Position numbers and translations under genes: made by a program. Under the pieces are notes generated by a model. It was not told the DNA's origin. It saw only the letters and a list, made by a program, of their open reading frames with translations, and did not search any database. This document shows positions 8,636-16,227 of a stretch of 38,603 bases of DNA, one piece after another. The first letter of the stretch is position 1. Every line of letters begins with the position of its first letter. Origin of the DNA: an uncultured Oscillospiraceae bacterium (GTDB taxonomy: Bacteria > Bacillota > Clostridia > Oscillospirales > Oscillospiraceae); assembly GCA_934675115.1 (NCBI GenBank), contig CAKUPH010000010.1, positions 1 to 38,603 on the forward strand. Direction: 5' to 3'.

Positions 8636-8669
8636 AACCCCCGGGCGGGGAATATCCCGCCCGGGGGTT
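8636..8669 (-). terminator. Hairpin terminator after the ABC importer operon
   Basis: A 14-bp perfect GC-rich stem (8656-8669 with 8636-8649) with a 6-base loop, 18 bases past the binding-protein stop. Only TTTC-like bases follow on the minus strand, so termination may be partial and let some transcripts reach the LysR gene. Confidence 0.65.
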
Positions 8670-8686
8670 GAGCGCAGAGGATTGAA

Positions 8687-9706
8687 TTAGTACTCGGCGG
8701 TGTACTGGTCGACGTTGGAGGCGTCGATCACGTAGTGGCCGCTGAACTGGTTGTGCTCGGTGACGGGAACGCCGGGGACGATGTTGTTCTTGATGATCTC
8801 GATGACCTTCTCGATCTGATAGCCCGGAGTCTGGAGTACGGTGGCCTTCAGGGAGCCGTCCTTGATGGCATCAAAGCCGATCTGCATGCCGTCGATGGAC
8901 AGCACGGAGACGGAGTCCTGCTTGTTGGCGGCGGCCAGAGCGTTAATGGCGCCGATGGCGAAGTTGTCGCTGAAGCAGACCACAGTGTCCAGATTGTCAA
9001 AGCCGGTGATGTAGTTCTCGGTCATGGTCTGGGCAGTGGTGCGGTCCACGTTGCAGTAGTCGTGGACGAGGATCTCGTAGTTGTCCTTGCCCTCCAGCGC
9101 GGCCATGAAGCCGTTGTAGCGGTTCAGATAGGTGGTGTTGTTGGCCAGACCGTCCACGATGGCGATGTGGGCGCTGTCATACTGTTCCATCATATAGGTG
9201 GCCAGATCGTAGCCGATCTGATACTGGTCGGGGCCGACGAAGCACTCCACGTACTCCCAGCCGGACTGGTCAACGTCGTTGTTCAGGGAGATGACGGGGA
9301 TGCCGGCGGCAGCGGCCTTCTTCACGTCCTCAACGGCGGCGAGGGAGTCGCGGCACCAGTAGACGATGACGTCGGGCTCCATCATGAGGGCGGTCTCGAA
9401 CTGGGTGGACTGCTTGGTGGCGTCCATATCGGCATCAAAGACGTTCAGATCCCAGCCCTCAGCCTCCATCTTGCTGTAGATGGCGTCAGCCATGGCGACG
9501 CAGAAGGGGGTGTTGGTCAGGGAGCCGGTGAGGACGGCGACCTTCAGGGGCTTGCCGTCTTCGGGGGCCTTGGACTCATCAGCGGGGGCGGAAGCGCCGG
9601 GGTTGGACGAGGGGGCGTCAGAGGGTTTGTTCCCGGTGCTGCCGCAGGCAGCCAGGACGCCTGCCATCATGGTGAGGGCGAGCAGAGCAGCAAGAATCTT
9701 TTTCAT
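8687..9706 (-). CDS. Sugar-type ABC transporter substrate-binding lipoprotein
   Basis: Captures the substrate for the importer encoded just upstream. The 339-residue protein has a lipoprotein signal peptide with lipobox LAAC (Cys21), a low-complexity Ser/Pro/Ala linker, and a type I periplasmic-binding fold of the ribose/galactose class (LKVAVLTGSLTNTPFCVAMA, and later VVCFSDNFAIGAINAL). The protein would be anchored on the outer face of the membrane. AGGAGGT lies 6 bases before the ATG. It is the last gene of the ATPase-permease-permease-binding protein operon, 50 bases after the second permease. The ligand is not known; sugars, polyols and furanones all use this class. Confidence 0.92.
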   Translation of the reverse strand: MKKILAALLALTMMAGVLAACGSTGNKPSDAPSSNPGASAPADESKAPEDGKPLKVAVLTGSLTNTPFCVAMADAIYSKMEAEGWDLNVFDADMDATKQSTQFETALMMEPDVIVYWCRDSLAAVEDVKKAAAAGIPVISLNNDVDQSGWEYVECFVGPDQYQIGYDLATYMMEQYDSAHIAIVDGLANNTTYLNRYNGFMAALEGKDNYEILVHDYCNVDRTTAQTMTENYITGFDNLDTVVCFSDNFAIGAINALAAANKQDSVSVLSIDGMQIGFDAIKDGSLKATVLQTPGYQIEKVIEIIKNNIVPGVPVTEHNQFSGHYVIDASNVDQYTAEY

Positions 9707-9756
9707 TTGGGGACCTCCTAAAGTTTTTTTATTTTCAGCGCGTTCCGCGCCGGGGG

Positions 9757-10713
9757 TCAGTGAGTGGTGAGCTTTTTCCGGCTGGTGAGCAGGTCGGCAA
9801 TGAGCACCAGAACGATGATGACGCCCTGCACGAAGGACTGCATATAGCCGTTGATCATCTTGAGCACCATGACGTTGATGATGATGCGCATGACCAGAAT
9901 GCCGAGTACGGTGCGGGTCATGCCGCCCTTGCCGCCCTGAATGGAGACGCCGCCCACGACGCAGGCCGCCACGACCGTCAGGTTCAGACCGTCGCCCACC
10001 ATGGTACTGCCCATGCCGTAACGGGCGCCCAGCACGCAGCCGCCGATGCCGGCAAAGATACCGGCGAACACGTAGGCCAGAACACGGCTGCGGGCGGAGT
10101 TGATGCCGACCACCTTGCCGGCCTCTTCATTGCCGCCGATGACGTACAGGCTGGTGCCCAGCGGGGTCTTTTTCAGAATGAAGCCGCCCACCAGCAGGCA
10201 CACCACGAAGATGACGATGGGCATGGGCAGGAAGCCGAACAGACGGCCGCCGTAGAGAAACAGAAGGCTCTCGTTGGTGTTGGCGATCATAGCCTCGCCG
10301 GTTATGATCAGGATCACACCGTTCAGGATGCGCATCATGGCCAGCGTGGTGATGAGGGAGCCGAGGCCCCACTTGGCGATGATCAGGCCGTTGATGATGC
10401 CCACGACGACGCAGCAGACCACGGCGGCCAGAATGCCGAGGAAGAGGTTGGTGGCGCTGCCTACGGCGCAGACCACGCAGGCGGCCAGAGCGACCTGGAA
10501 GCCCAGCGACAGGTCAACGCCGCCGGTGATGAGGCAGAAGGTCATGCCGATACAGACGGTGCCGTACACAGCAGTATCCACCAGCACGTTGGTGATGTTT
10601 TTCGGCAGGTTGAAGTAAGGCACAAAGAACCAGGCGTAGATGATGATGGCAGCCAGGATCACGACGATGTTATAATCCTTGGCCAGACGTTTCAGAGTTT
10701 GTCCTTTCTGCAT
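9757..10713 (-). CDS. Ribose-class ABC transporter permease (second)
   Basis: A 318-residue integral membrane protein of the RbsC/BPD_transp_2 family with about 8-10 hydrophobic helices and the cytoplasmic coupling sequence near GGNEEAGKVVGIN, followed by GVSIQGGKGGMTRTVLG. I placed the start at the ATG at 10713, 8 bases after GGAGG; a GTG at 10722 would add three residues. The ATG comes one base after the stop of the first permease, indicating coupled translation. It probably forms a heterodimer with that permease. Confidence 0.92.
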   Translation of the reverse strand: MQKGQTLKRLAKDYNIVVILAAIIIYAWFFVPYFNLPKNITNVLVDTAVYGTVCIGMTFCLITGGVDLSLGFQVALAACVVCAVGSATNLFLGILAAVVCCVVVGIINGLIIAKWGLGSLITTLAMMRILNGVILIITGEAMIANTNESLLFLYGGRLFGFLPMPIVIFVVCLLVGGFILKKTPLGTSLYVIGGNEEAGKVVGINSARSRVLAYVFAGIFAGIGGCVLGARYGMGSTMVGDGLNLTVVAACVVGGVSIQGGKGGMTRTVLGILVMRIIINVMVLKMINGYMQSFVQGVIIVLVLIADLLTSRKKLTTH

Positions 10714-10714
10714 C

Positions 10715-11680
10715 TTACACACCTCCGTCCTTGTCCAGAGCAGCCTTGACGGAGATCATCAGCAGCACGCCCAGGATCAGATACTGGAGCCCGCTGGACA
10801 GGCCCAGAATGTTGAAGCTGTTCTTCAGGATACCCACGAAGATGACGCCCAGCACGGTGCCGGCCACGTTGCCCCGGCCGCCGGCCAGATTCAGGCCGCC
10901 CAGCGCCACGGCGGTGAGCACCTCGAACTCGTAGCCCGCGCCCATCAGCGGCTGCGCGGACATGGAGCGGGCGCACAGCACCACGCCGGCCAGGCCCACC
11001 GTGGCGCCGCCCAGAATATAGCTGAGCCAGACCACCTTGACGGAGCTGATGCCGGAGAAGTTGGCGCTGACCGGATTGGTGCCCACGGCGTAGATCTGGG
11101 CGCCGAACACGGTCTTGTGCAGCACGAAGGAGTAGATGATGGCGGCGAGGGCGAAGATGATTACCGGCATGGGGATGACGTCAAAGACGTAGCCCTGACC
11201 GAGGAACTTGAACCAGCCGTTGCTGGAAGCCGCCAGATACTTGGAGTTGGTGTAGTGCTGGGTGGCTGCGGCGTAGACGTAGGACATGCCCAGCGTGGTG
11301 ACGAAGGCGTTGATCTTGAGCCTGCCCACCAGGAAGCCGTTGAGGCAGCCGCACAGCGCGCCCACGATGATGGGCAGGATCACGGCCAGAACGGGGTGGG
11401 AGTCCGCGTAGTTACAGGCGACGCAGGCCACCAGAGACAGCATGTAGCCGGTGGACAGGTCGGTGTTTCCGGTGAGCATCACCAGCGTCAGGGCACTGCC
11501 CATAATGCCGACGATGGACACGGCGCGGATCAGGTTGCCCAGGTTGTCGATGGTCAGGAAGGAGGGCTGGATAATGGAGATCACGATCACGTAGACGATC
11601 ATGATGATAAAGGTCCCGTTGACTTTTTTCAGCGCGCGCTTCCAGTCAAAAGGCTCTTTGACTTTGGCCTGTTCACTCAT
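10715..11680 (-). CDS. Ribose-class ABC transporter permease (first)
   Basis: A 321-residue RbsC-family permease with multiple membrane helices and the family motif around VGTNPVSANFSGI, followed by ALGGLNLAGGRGNVAGTVLG. The ATG at 11680 is preceded by GGGGGTG and overlaps the ATPase stop by 8 bases, so the genes are translationally coupled. The upstream in-frame extension to 11734 lies wholly inside the ATPase gene and is rejected. Together with the next gene it would form the membrane channel. Confidence 0.92.
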   Translation of the reverse strand: MSEQAKVKEPFDWKRALKKVNGTFIIMIVYVIVISIIQPSFLTIDNLGNLIRAVSIVGIMGSALTLVMLTGNTDLSTGYMLSLVACVACNYADSHPVLAVILPIIVGALCGCLNGFLVGRLKINAFVTTLGMSYVYAAATQHYTNSKYLAASSNGWFKFLGQGYVFDVIPMPVIIFALAAIIYSFVLHKTVFGAQIYAVGTNPVSANFSGISSVKVVWLSYILGGATVGLAGVVLCARSMSAQPLMGAGYEFEVLTAVALGGLNLAGGRGNVAGTVLGVIFVGILKNSFNILGLSSGLQYLILGVLLMISVKAALDKDGGV

Positions 11681-13196
11681 GGTCGGACACCCCCAGTGCG
11701 TATGCAAGGATTTGGTCGCTGGCCGTCTGGTCAACGGGGAGGTCGGCGGTGATCTTTCCCTCGCAGACGGTGTACAGCCGGTCGCAGATGCCCAGGATCT
11801 CCGGGATCTCGGAGGACACCACCAGCACGCACACGCCCGCGTTGGCCAGATCGCTGATCAGGCCGTAGATCTCGGCCTTGGCGGCCACATCGATGCCGCG
11901 GGTGGGCTCGTCCAGAATGAGGATCTGGGGATTCATCATCAGCCACTTGGAGATGACGACCTTCTGCTGGTTGCCGCCGGACAGGTGGTAGACCTTCTGG
12001 GCCAGATTCGGGGTCTTGACCCGGGTGCGCTGGACATAAGTCTCCGCCTCGGACTTCTGGGCCTTCTTGTCGATGACGCCCAGCCGGTTGATCTGACGGA
12101 TCTTGACCAGCGTCATGTTGAACAGTACGGACAGACGCAGGGACAGACCCTCCAGCTTGCGGTCCTCCGGCACGAGGGCGATGCCCTGCCGGACGGCCTT
12201 CACCGGGTTGTAGATCTTGACCTCCTTGCCGTCCACGAAGACCTTGCCGGACTGGAACTTGTCCACGCCGAAGATGGCGCGCATGATCTCGCTCCGGCCG
12301 GCGCCCACCAGGCCGAAGAAACCGACCACCTCGCCGTGGCGGGCGTGGAAGTTCACGTCGGAGAACACGCCGTTGCGGGTCAGGCCCTCCACGCGGATGG
12401 CCTCCTCGCCCAGCGGGGCGGGGACCTTGTTGTAGAGGTTGTCCAGCGTCCGGCCGATCATGTGGGTGATGAGGGTGGACTTGTCGGTCTGCTTGGCGTC
12501 CAGCGTAATGATCTTTTCGCCGTCGCGGATGACGGTGATCCGGTCGCTGATCTCCAGCACGTCCTCCAGCTTATGAGAGATATAGATAATGGAGACGCCC
12601 TCGCTGCGGAGCTGACGGATCAGGTCGTGCAGGGTGTCCTTCTCGCTGTCGGTGAGGGAGGAGGTGGGCTCATCCATGATGATGACCTTGGACTGACGGG
12701 TCAGGGCCCGGCCGATCTCCACCATCTGCTGCTGGGCCACGGACAGGTCGGCCACCAGCTTTTTCGGGGAGACCTTCAGGTGGATGCGGTCAAGGATCTC
12801 CCTGGCGTCGGCATACATCTTTTTATTGTTCAGGGTGCCGAGGCGGTCAGTAGGCTGGTTGCCCAGATAGAGGTTCTTGGCCACGTCCAGCAGGGGGACC
12901 ATGGACAGCTCCTGATAGATGCAGGAGATACCTGCGTCGATGGACTGCTTGGTGTTTTTGAAATCGATGCTTTTTCCTTCCAGATAGTACTCGCCGGTGG
13001 TGCGGGCATGTACGCCGGTCAGGATCTTAATCAGCGTGGATTTGCCCGCGCCGTTTTCGCCGCAGAGGGCGTGGACTTCGCCCCGGCGCACGTCAAAGCT
13101 GACGTCCTTCAGGGCCTTGACGCCAGGGAAGATCTTGCTGATCCCGCGGACCTCCAGCAAAATCTCCGGGTCTTGCTGAGGGTGTAAATTGCTCAT
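11673..13196 (-). CDS. Sugar-type ABC transporter ATP-binding protein, two ABC domains
   Basis: Energises the importer. Over 507 residues it holds two fused nucleotide-binding domains, as in RbsA/MglA: the first has Walker A GENGAGKST at 46-54, the signature LSVAQQQMVEIGRAL and Walker B VIIMDEPTSS; the second has the usual degenerate Walker A (GLVGAGRSE), a clear LSGGNQQKV signature and LILDEPTRGIDV. Only one site is therefore likely to be a fully canonical ATPase, which is normal for this class. The ATG at 13196 follows AGGTGACC by 6-8 bases; an upstream ATG at 13208 is less likely. It is the first gene of the operon, and an inverted repeat at 13317-13340 lies in its promoter region. Confidence 0.94.
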   Translation of the reverse strand: MSNLHPQQDPEILLEVRGISKIFPGVKALKDVSFDVRRGEVHALCGENGAGKSTLIKILTGVHARTTGEYYLEGKSIDFKNTKQSIDAGISCIYQELSMVPLLDVAKNLYLGNQPTDRLGTLNNKKMYADAREILDRIHLKVSPKKLVADLSVAQQQMVEIGRALTRQSKVIIMDEPTSSLTDSEKDTLHDLIRQLRSEGVSIIYISHKLEDVLEISDRITVIRDGEKIITLDAKQTDKSTLITHMIGRTLDNLYNKVPAPLGEEAIRVEGLTRNGVFSDVNFHARHGEVVGFFGLVGAGRSEIMRAIFGVDKFQSGKVFVDGKEVKIYNPVKAVRQGIALVPEDRKLEGLSLRLSVLFNMTLVKIRQINRLGVIDKKAQKSEAETYVQRTRVKTPNLAQKVYHLSGGNQQKVVISKWLMMNPQILILDEPTRGIDVAAKAEIYGLISDLANAGVCVLVVSSEIPEILGICDRLYTVCEGKITADLPVDQTASDQILAYALGVSDHE

Positions 13197-13316
13197 AAAT
13201 GCGGTCACCTCGCCATGTCGATATGTGTAAAATACCGATGGATTTGTGAGGGCTATTATACAGATACCGTCGAAAAAAGGGAAATATATATCTGAAATAA
13301 ATATATAAACTCAACA

Positions 13317-13340
13317 CTATACCTTGCACTTTCGGTATAG
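13317..13340. promoter_or_regulatory. Candidate operator upstream of the ABC importer operon
   Basis: A perfect 7-bp inverted repeat, CTATACC-N10-GGTATAG, in the A+T-rich leader 121 bases above the ATPase start. A TATAAT-like box lies nearer the gene (minus strand, 13255-13260) with a poor -35. The dyad size suits a LysR-type or other dimeric regulator, but no binding protein can be assigned. Confidence 0.4.
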
Positions 13341-13392
13341 AATTTAGTCAAATGCTACAAAAATCGTCGGGTAAAAAACGGCGAAAAAACAA

Positions 13393-13429
13393 GAGCAGGG
13401 CCCGTCCGAAATACGGACGGGCCCTGCTC
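13393..13429 (-). terminator. Terminator of the crotonase-family gene
   Basis: A perfect 16-bp stem (13414-13429 with 13393-13408) and 5-base loop, with TTGTTTTTT following on the minus strand, 28 bases past the stop. Confidence 0.9.
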
Positions 13430-13457
13430 AGGCAGTGTAAAATGTTTGTAAGGGTGC

Positions 13458-14477
13458 TCAGGCCTTGCCGGGACGGTAGGGCTTGACGGGGTTGGTGGGA
13501 TCGAAGGGGTTGACCTCCTTGCCGGCCTCGACTTCCTTGAACCACTCGAAGGGCTTGGTGCGGAAGCCCTTCCAGCTTTCGCGGGTGGGAACCTGCTGCA
13601 TCCAGTCGTGGCAGTAGCGCCAGTCGTTGGTCTGGCTGATGTACTTCTCGTCCTGCTGACCGGCATTGGTGTCGCCCATCTCGCCGGCGGCGATGCGCAG
13701 CAGGGAGCCGTACTGCTCGGAGACGGTGTGGAGCTTCAGATCCTCCATGAACAGCTTCTTCAGCGGGCGCTTGGCCAGGTTGGACATGATGGTGCGGTTC
13801 TCATAGGGCATGGTCTTCCACATGCGGGCGATCTCCCAGGCGCGGTCCATGACCTTGTCCTTGGGGACGACCTCGCTGACCATGCCCCAGTCCAGCATCT
13901 GCTGGGCGGTCCACTGGCGGGCGGTCATCATATAGTAGTTGCCGCGCTTGGTGCCGAAGTAGTGCTGCGCCATCAGACCCATGCCGTCGCCGGGGACGAG
14001 GCCGCCGTGAGCGTGGGGAACCTCCATCCAGGTGTCCTCAGAGGCGATGGTCACGTCGCACAGCATGGCGGAATCCCAGTGGAAGCCGGGGCCGGGGATG
14101 GCGCCGATGGTGGGCACGTCGATGTCGAACACCATGTTCTTGATGAGGTTGGTGTCGTCAAAATACTGATGCTGGAACCGCTGGGTGGGCAGCTCGGAGT
14201 AAGTTTCCCAGCCGTGGGGGTCGGACTCGGTCATCCAGCTGTGGCCGATGTGGGTGAAGATGATGATCTCATTCTCCCAGTCCATGGACAGGACGCGGGT
14301 GAGCTGGCTGCACGCGCGGTGGGACATGCCGCTGTGCTGCATGGGGCCGTCCAGCGTCTTCCAGGTGACCTGGAGGATGCCGTCCTCACGGTACAGATCG
14401 GCGAAGTCCTTGAACCATTCCTTGTACTCGTCAAGACCGGGCAGCTTGACATAATCAGCGAGGGGCTTGCTCATCAT
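13458..14477 (-). CDS. Crotonase-superfamily protein resembling 6-oxocamphor hydrolase
   Basis: Enoyl-CoA hydratase/isomerase fold, 339 residues, with N- and C-terminal extensions beyond the ~257 residues of 6-oxocamphor hydrolase (OCH). The segment from DVTIASE through PHAHGGLVPGDG to RGNYYMMTARQ and DWGMVSEV matches OCH as I recall it. The five polar residues important in OCH (His45, His122, His145, Asp154, Glu244) fall on His53, His133, His155, Asp164 and Glu254 here. OCH hydrolyses a cyclic beta-diketone without CoA (retro-Claisen cleavage), so a C-C hydrolase role is plausible. The fold is firm; the reaction is inferred. AAGGAGG lies 5 bases before the first ATG (14477) and 8 before a second at 14474. 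It is monocistronic, with a consensus promoter at 14545-14573 and a small palindrome above it. It lies next to a sulfatase operon on the same strand. Confidence 0.87.
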   Translation of the reverse strand: MMSKPLADYVKLPGLDEYKEWFKDFADLYREDGILQVTWKTLDGPMQHSGMSHRACSQLTRVLSMDWENEIIIFTHIGHSWMTESDPHGWETYSELPTQRFQHQYFDDTNLIKNMVFDIDVPTIGAIPGPGFHWDSAMLCDVTIASEDTWMEVPHAHGGLVPGDGMGLMAQHYFGTKRGNYYMMTARQWTAQQMLDWGMVSEVVPKDKVMDRAWEIARMWKTMPYENRTIMSNLAKRPLKKLFMEDLKLHTVSEQYGSLLRIAAGEMGDTNAGQQDEKYISQTNDWRYCHDWMQQVPTRESWKGFRTKPFEWFKEVEAGKEVNPFDPTNPVKPYRPGKA

Positions 14478-14544
14478 AAATTCCTCCTTGAAAATCAGAT
14501 AGTGTGTGGGCGCTCTCCACCTATTGTAGAAAGCATCTGAAATA

Positions 14545-14573
14545 ATGATACCGTTTTGTTGTTTCGTTGTCAA
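14545..14573 (-). promoter_or_regulatory. Consensus promoter of the crotonase-family gene
   Basis: TTGACA at 14568-14573 and TATCAT at 14545-14550 on the minus strand with a 17-bp spacer, 67 bases before the ATG. Confidence 0.82.
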
Positions 14574-14583
14574 TTGCGTAGTA

Positions 14584-14599
14584 TGAAATAGTTGTTTCA
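14584..14599. promoter_or_regulatory. Candidate operator above the crotonase promoter
   Basis: The dyad TGAAA-N6-TTTCA lies 10 bp upstream of the -35 box, a usual position for LysR-type activator binding. Which of the two LysR proteins in the window would bind is not known. Confidence 0.4.
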
Positions 14600-14630
14600 A
14601 ATTTGCGAAAGATGAAATGAATAATAAGAA

Positions 14631-14661
14631 AGGCGGGAAGCGCACCGTGCGCTTCCCGCCT
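14631..14661 (-). terminator. Terminator of the permease-sulfatase operon
   Basis: A near-perfect GC-rich palindrome (about 13-15 bp per arm), 38 bases past the sulfatase stop, followed on the minus strand by the T-rich TTTCTTATTATT. Confidence 0.75.
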
Positions 14662-14699
14662 GATCAGGTCATATTTTGTGTTCAGAGCCGCGGATAGAG

Positions 14700-16214
14700 T
14701 TACATCCAGTTCAGCCCCGGCCAGTTTTCGCAGGCGGCGTTGTCCTGCGGGGCCCCCGGCGTGGAGCGGCCGCTCCGGATGCAGTCTGTCAGGATGGTCT
14801 TCAGTTCATTGAGCTTTTCGGGGTACGCTTCGGCGAGGTTGACTTGCTCTCCAATGTCGGACGCCATGTCGTAAAGCTGGTAGTCCGGCATACCGGCGGT
14901 GTCCTTGCCCTCGATGGGCGGGTTGAAGCTCCCGGAGCCGGCACAGCACTCCAGCTTCCACGGGCCCTTGCGGATGGCAAAATTGCCCAGCAGGGAGTGG
15001 TGGACGGTGTAATCCCGGATGGCTCCGCTGCCGCCGGTCCAGAGAGACAGCTGGGAGACGGAATCCTCCCCCGCGTTGTCGGGCAGCTCCGCGCCCACCA
15101 GATCGGCAAAGGTGGCCATCATGTCCACCAGGCAGCAGGTCTCGCCGCAGACGGTGCCCGCCGGGACGTGCCCGGGCCAGCTGACGATGAAGGGGATGCG
15201 GTGGCCGCCGTCCCAGATGTCGCCCTTCGTGCCCCGGTAGATGTAGCTGGGATAATGGCCCAGCCCCTCCAGCCGGAGGAAGTCCACGATGGTGGAGCAG
15301 CCGTTGTCGCTGGTGAAGATGACGATGGTGTCGTCCCGCAGGCCGTTGCGCTCCAGCGTCTCCGTCAGGCGGCCCACGAAGCCGTCCACCTGCATGACCA
15401 TATCGCCGTAGGGGCCGATGGCGCTCTTTCCCTCATACTCTTTGGAGGGGAGCAGGGGGCCGTGCACCGCCGGGGTGGGATAATAGATGAAGAAGGGCTG
15501 ATCGCCTTTGGCGTAGCCGTCGATGAGGTCCAGCACCTTTTGGTCCATCTCGGGGACGATGTCCCGGGCGTCAAAGCCGGGCTCCGCCGGGCCGTACTCC
15601 ACCTCGGTCAGCATACCGGGATCGGCATGGTTGAAGCCGGTGATGCCGATCATGTGGTCCGGCTCCCGGATCACGCGGTCGTTCTCGATGTGGACAAAGG
15701 GGGGCTGGTCCAGCGAGGCGGGCATGCCATAGTAGTAGTCGAAGCCCCAGTCCGTGGGGCCGTTCCTGATGGGGGCGGCGTAGTCGATGCCGCCGTCCTC
15801 GGGCTGGGGATCGCTGAAATATTCCTCATAGGTTTTGGGCAGGGTATAGCCGTTTTTGGTCTGCCAGTCCATGCCCAGGTGCCACTTGCCCACGCAGGCC
15901 GTGCGGTAGCCGTTCTGGCGCATCAACTCCCCGATGGTGAGCCGCCCGTCCTCAATGAGGGAGGAGGACAGGCCGGGGAGCACGCCGGACTTCAGGCGGG
16001 AGCGCCAGTTGTACCGCCCGGTCATCAGCGCGTAGCGGGAGGGGGAGCAGACGGCGGAGGAGGAGTGGCAGTCGGTGAACCGCATACCGGACTCCGCCAA
16101 CGCGTCGATGTTGCCAGTGGGGATCCTGGACTGGCGGTTGAAGCAGGACACGTCGCCGATGCCGAGATCGTCGGTGAGGATCAGGATGATATTGGGCTTT
16201 TTCTGTGCACTCAT
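14700..16214 (-). CDS. Cys-type sulfatase (arylsulfatase family S1), cytoplasmic
   Basis: A 504-residue sulfatase with D15-D16 of the metal site, the formylglycine motif C-S-P-S-R at 56-60, GKWHLGMDW and FTSDNGCS. No signal peptide is present, so desulfation should be intracellular. AAAGGAGG lies 7 bases before the ATG at 16214, and only 13 bases separate it from the permease gene, so the two form an operon. It is paralogous to the sulfatase at 193-1722; both end in GRSTPGAPQ plus a conserved N. The divergent LysR-anSME pair next door would supply regulation and formylglycine maturation. The substrate is unknown. Confidence 0.94.
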   Translation of the reverse strand: MSAQKKPNIILILTDDLGIGDVSCFNRQSRIPTGNIDALAESGMRFTDCHSSSAVCSPSRYALMTGRYNWRSRLKSGVLPGLSSSLIEDGRLTIGELMRQNGYRTACVGKWHLGMDWQTKNGYTLPKTYEEYFSDPQPEDGGIDYAAPIRNGPTDWGFDYYYGMPASLDQPPFVHIENDRVIREPDHMIGITGFNHADPGMLTEVEYGPAEPGFDARDIVPEMDQKVLDLIDGYAKGDQPFFIYYPTPAVHGPLLPSKEYEGKSAIGPYGDMVMQVDGFVGRLTETLERNGLRDDTIVIFTSDNGCSTIVDFLRLEGLGHYPSYIYRGTKGDIWDGGHRIPFIVSWPGHVPAGTVCGETCCLVDMMATFADLVGAELPDNAGEDSVSQLSLWTGGSGAIRDYTVHHSLLGNFAIRKGPWKLECCAGSGSFNPPIEGKDTAGMPDYQLYDMASDIGEQVNLAEAYPEKLNELKTILTDCIRSGRSTPGAPQDNAACENWPGLNWM

Positions 16215-16227
16215 GGGAAAGCCTCCT

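Noticed and set aside
7674..13196. Assignment of the ABC importer as the LsrACDB autoinducer-2 system
   Set aside because: Only the gene order matches; lsrK, lsrR, lsrF and lsrG are absent and the binding protein gives no specific signature.
13209..13300. Definite promoter for the ABC importer operon
   Set aside because: A TATAAT box exists at 13255-13260 on the minus strand, but no convincing -35 lies at the right distance; I mention it only with the operator.
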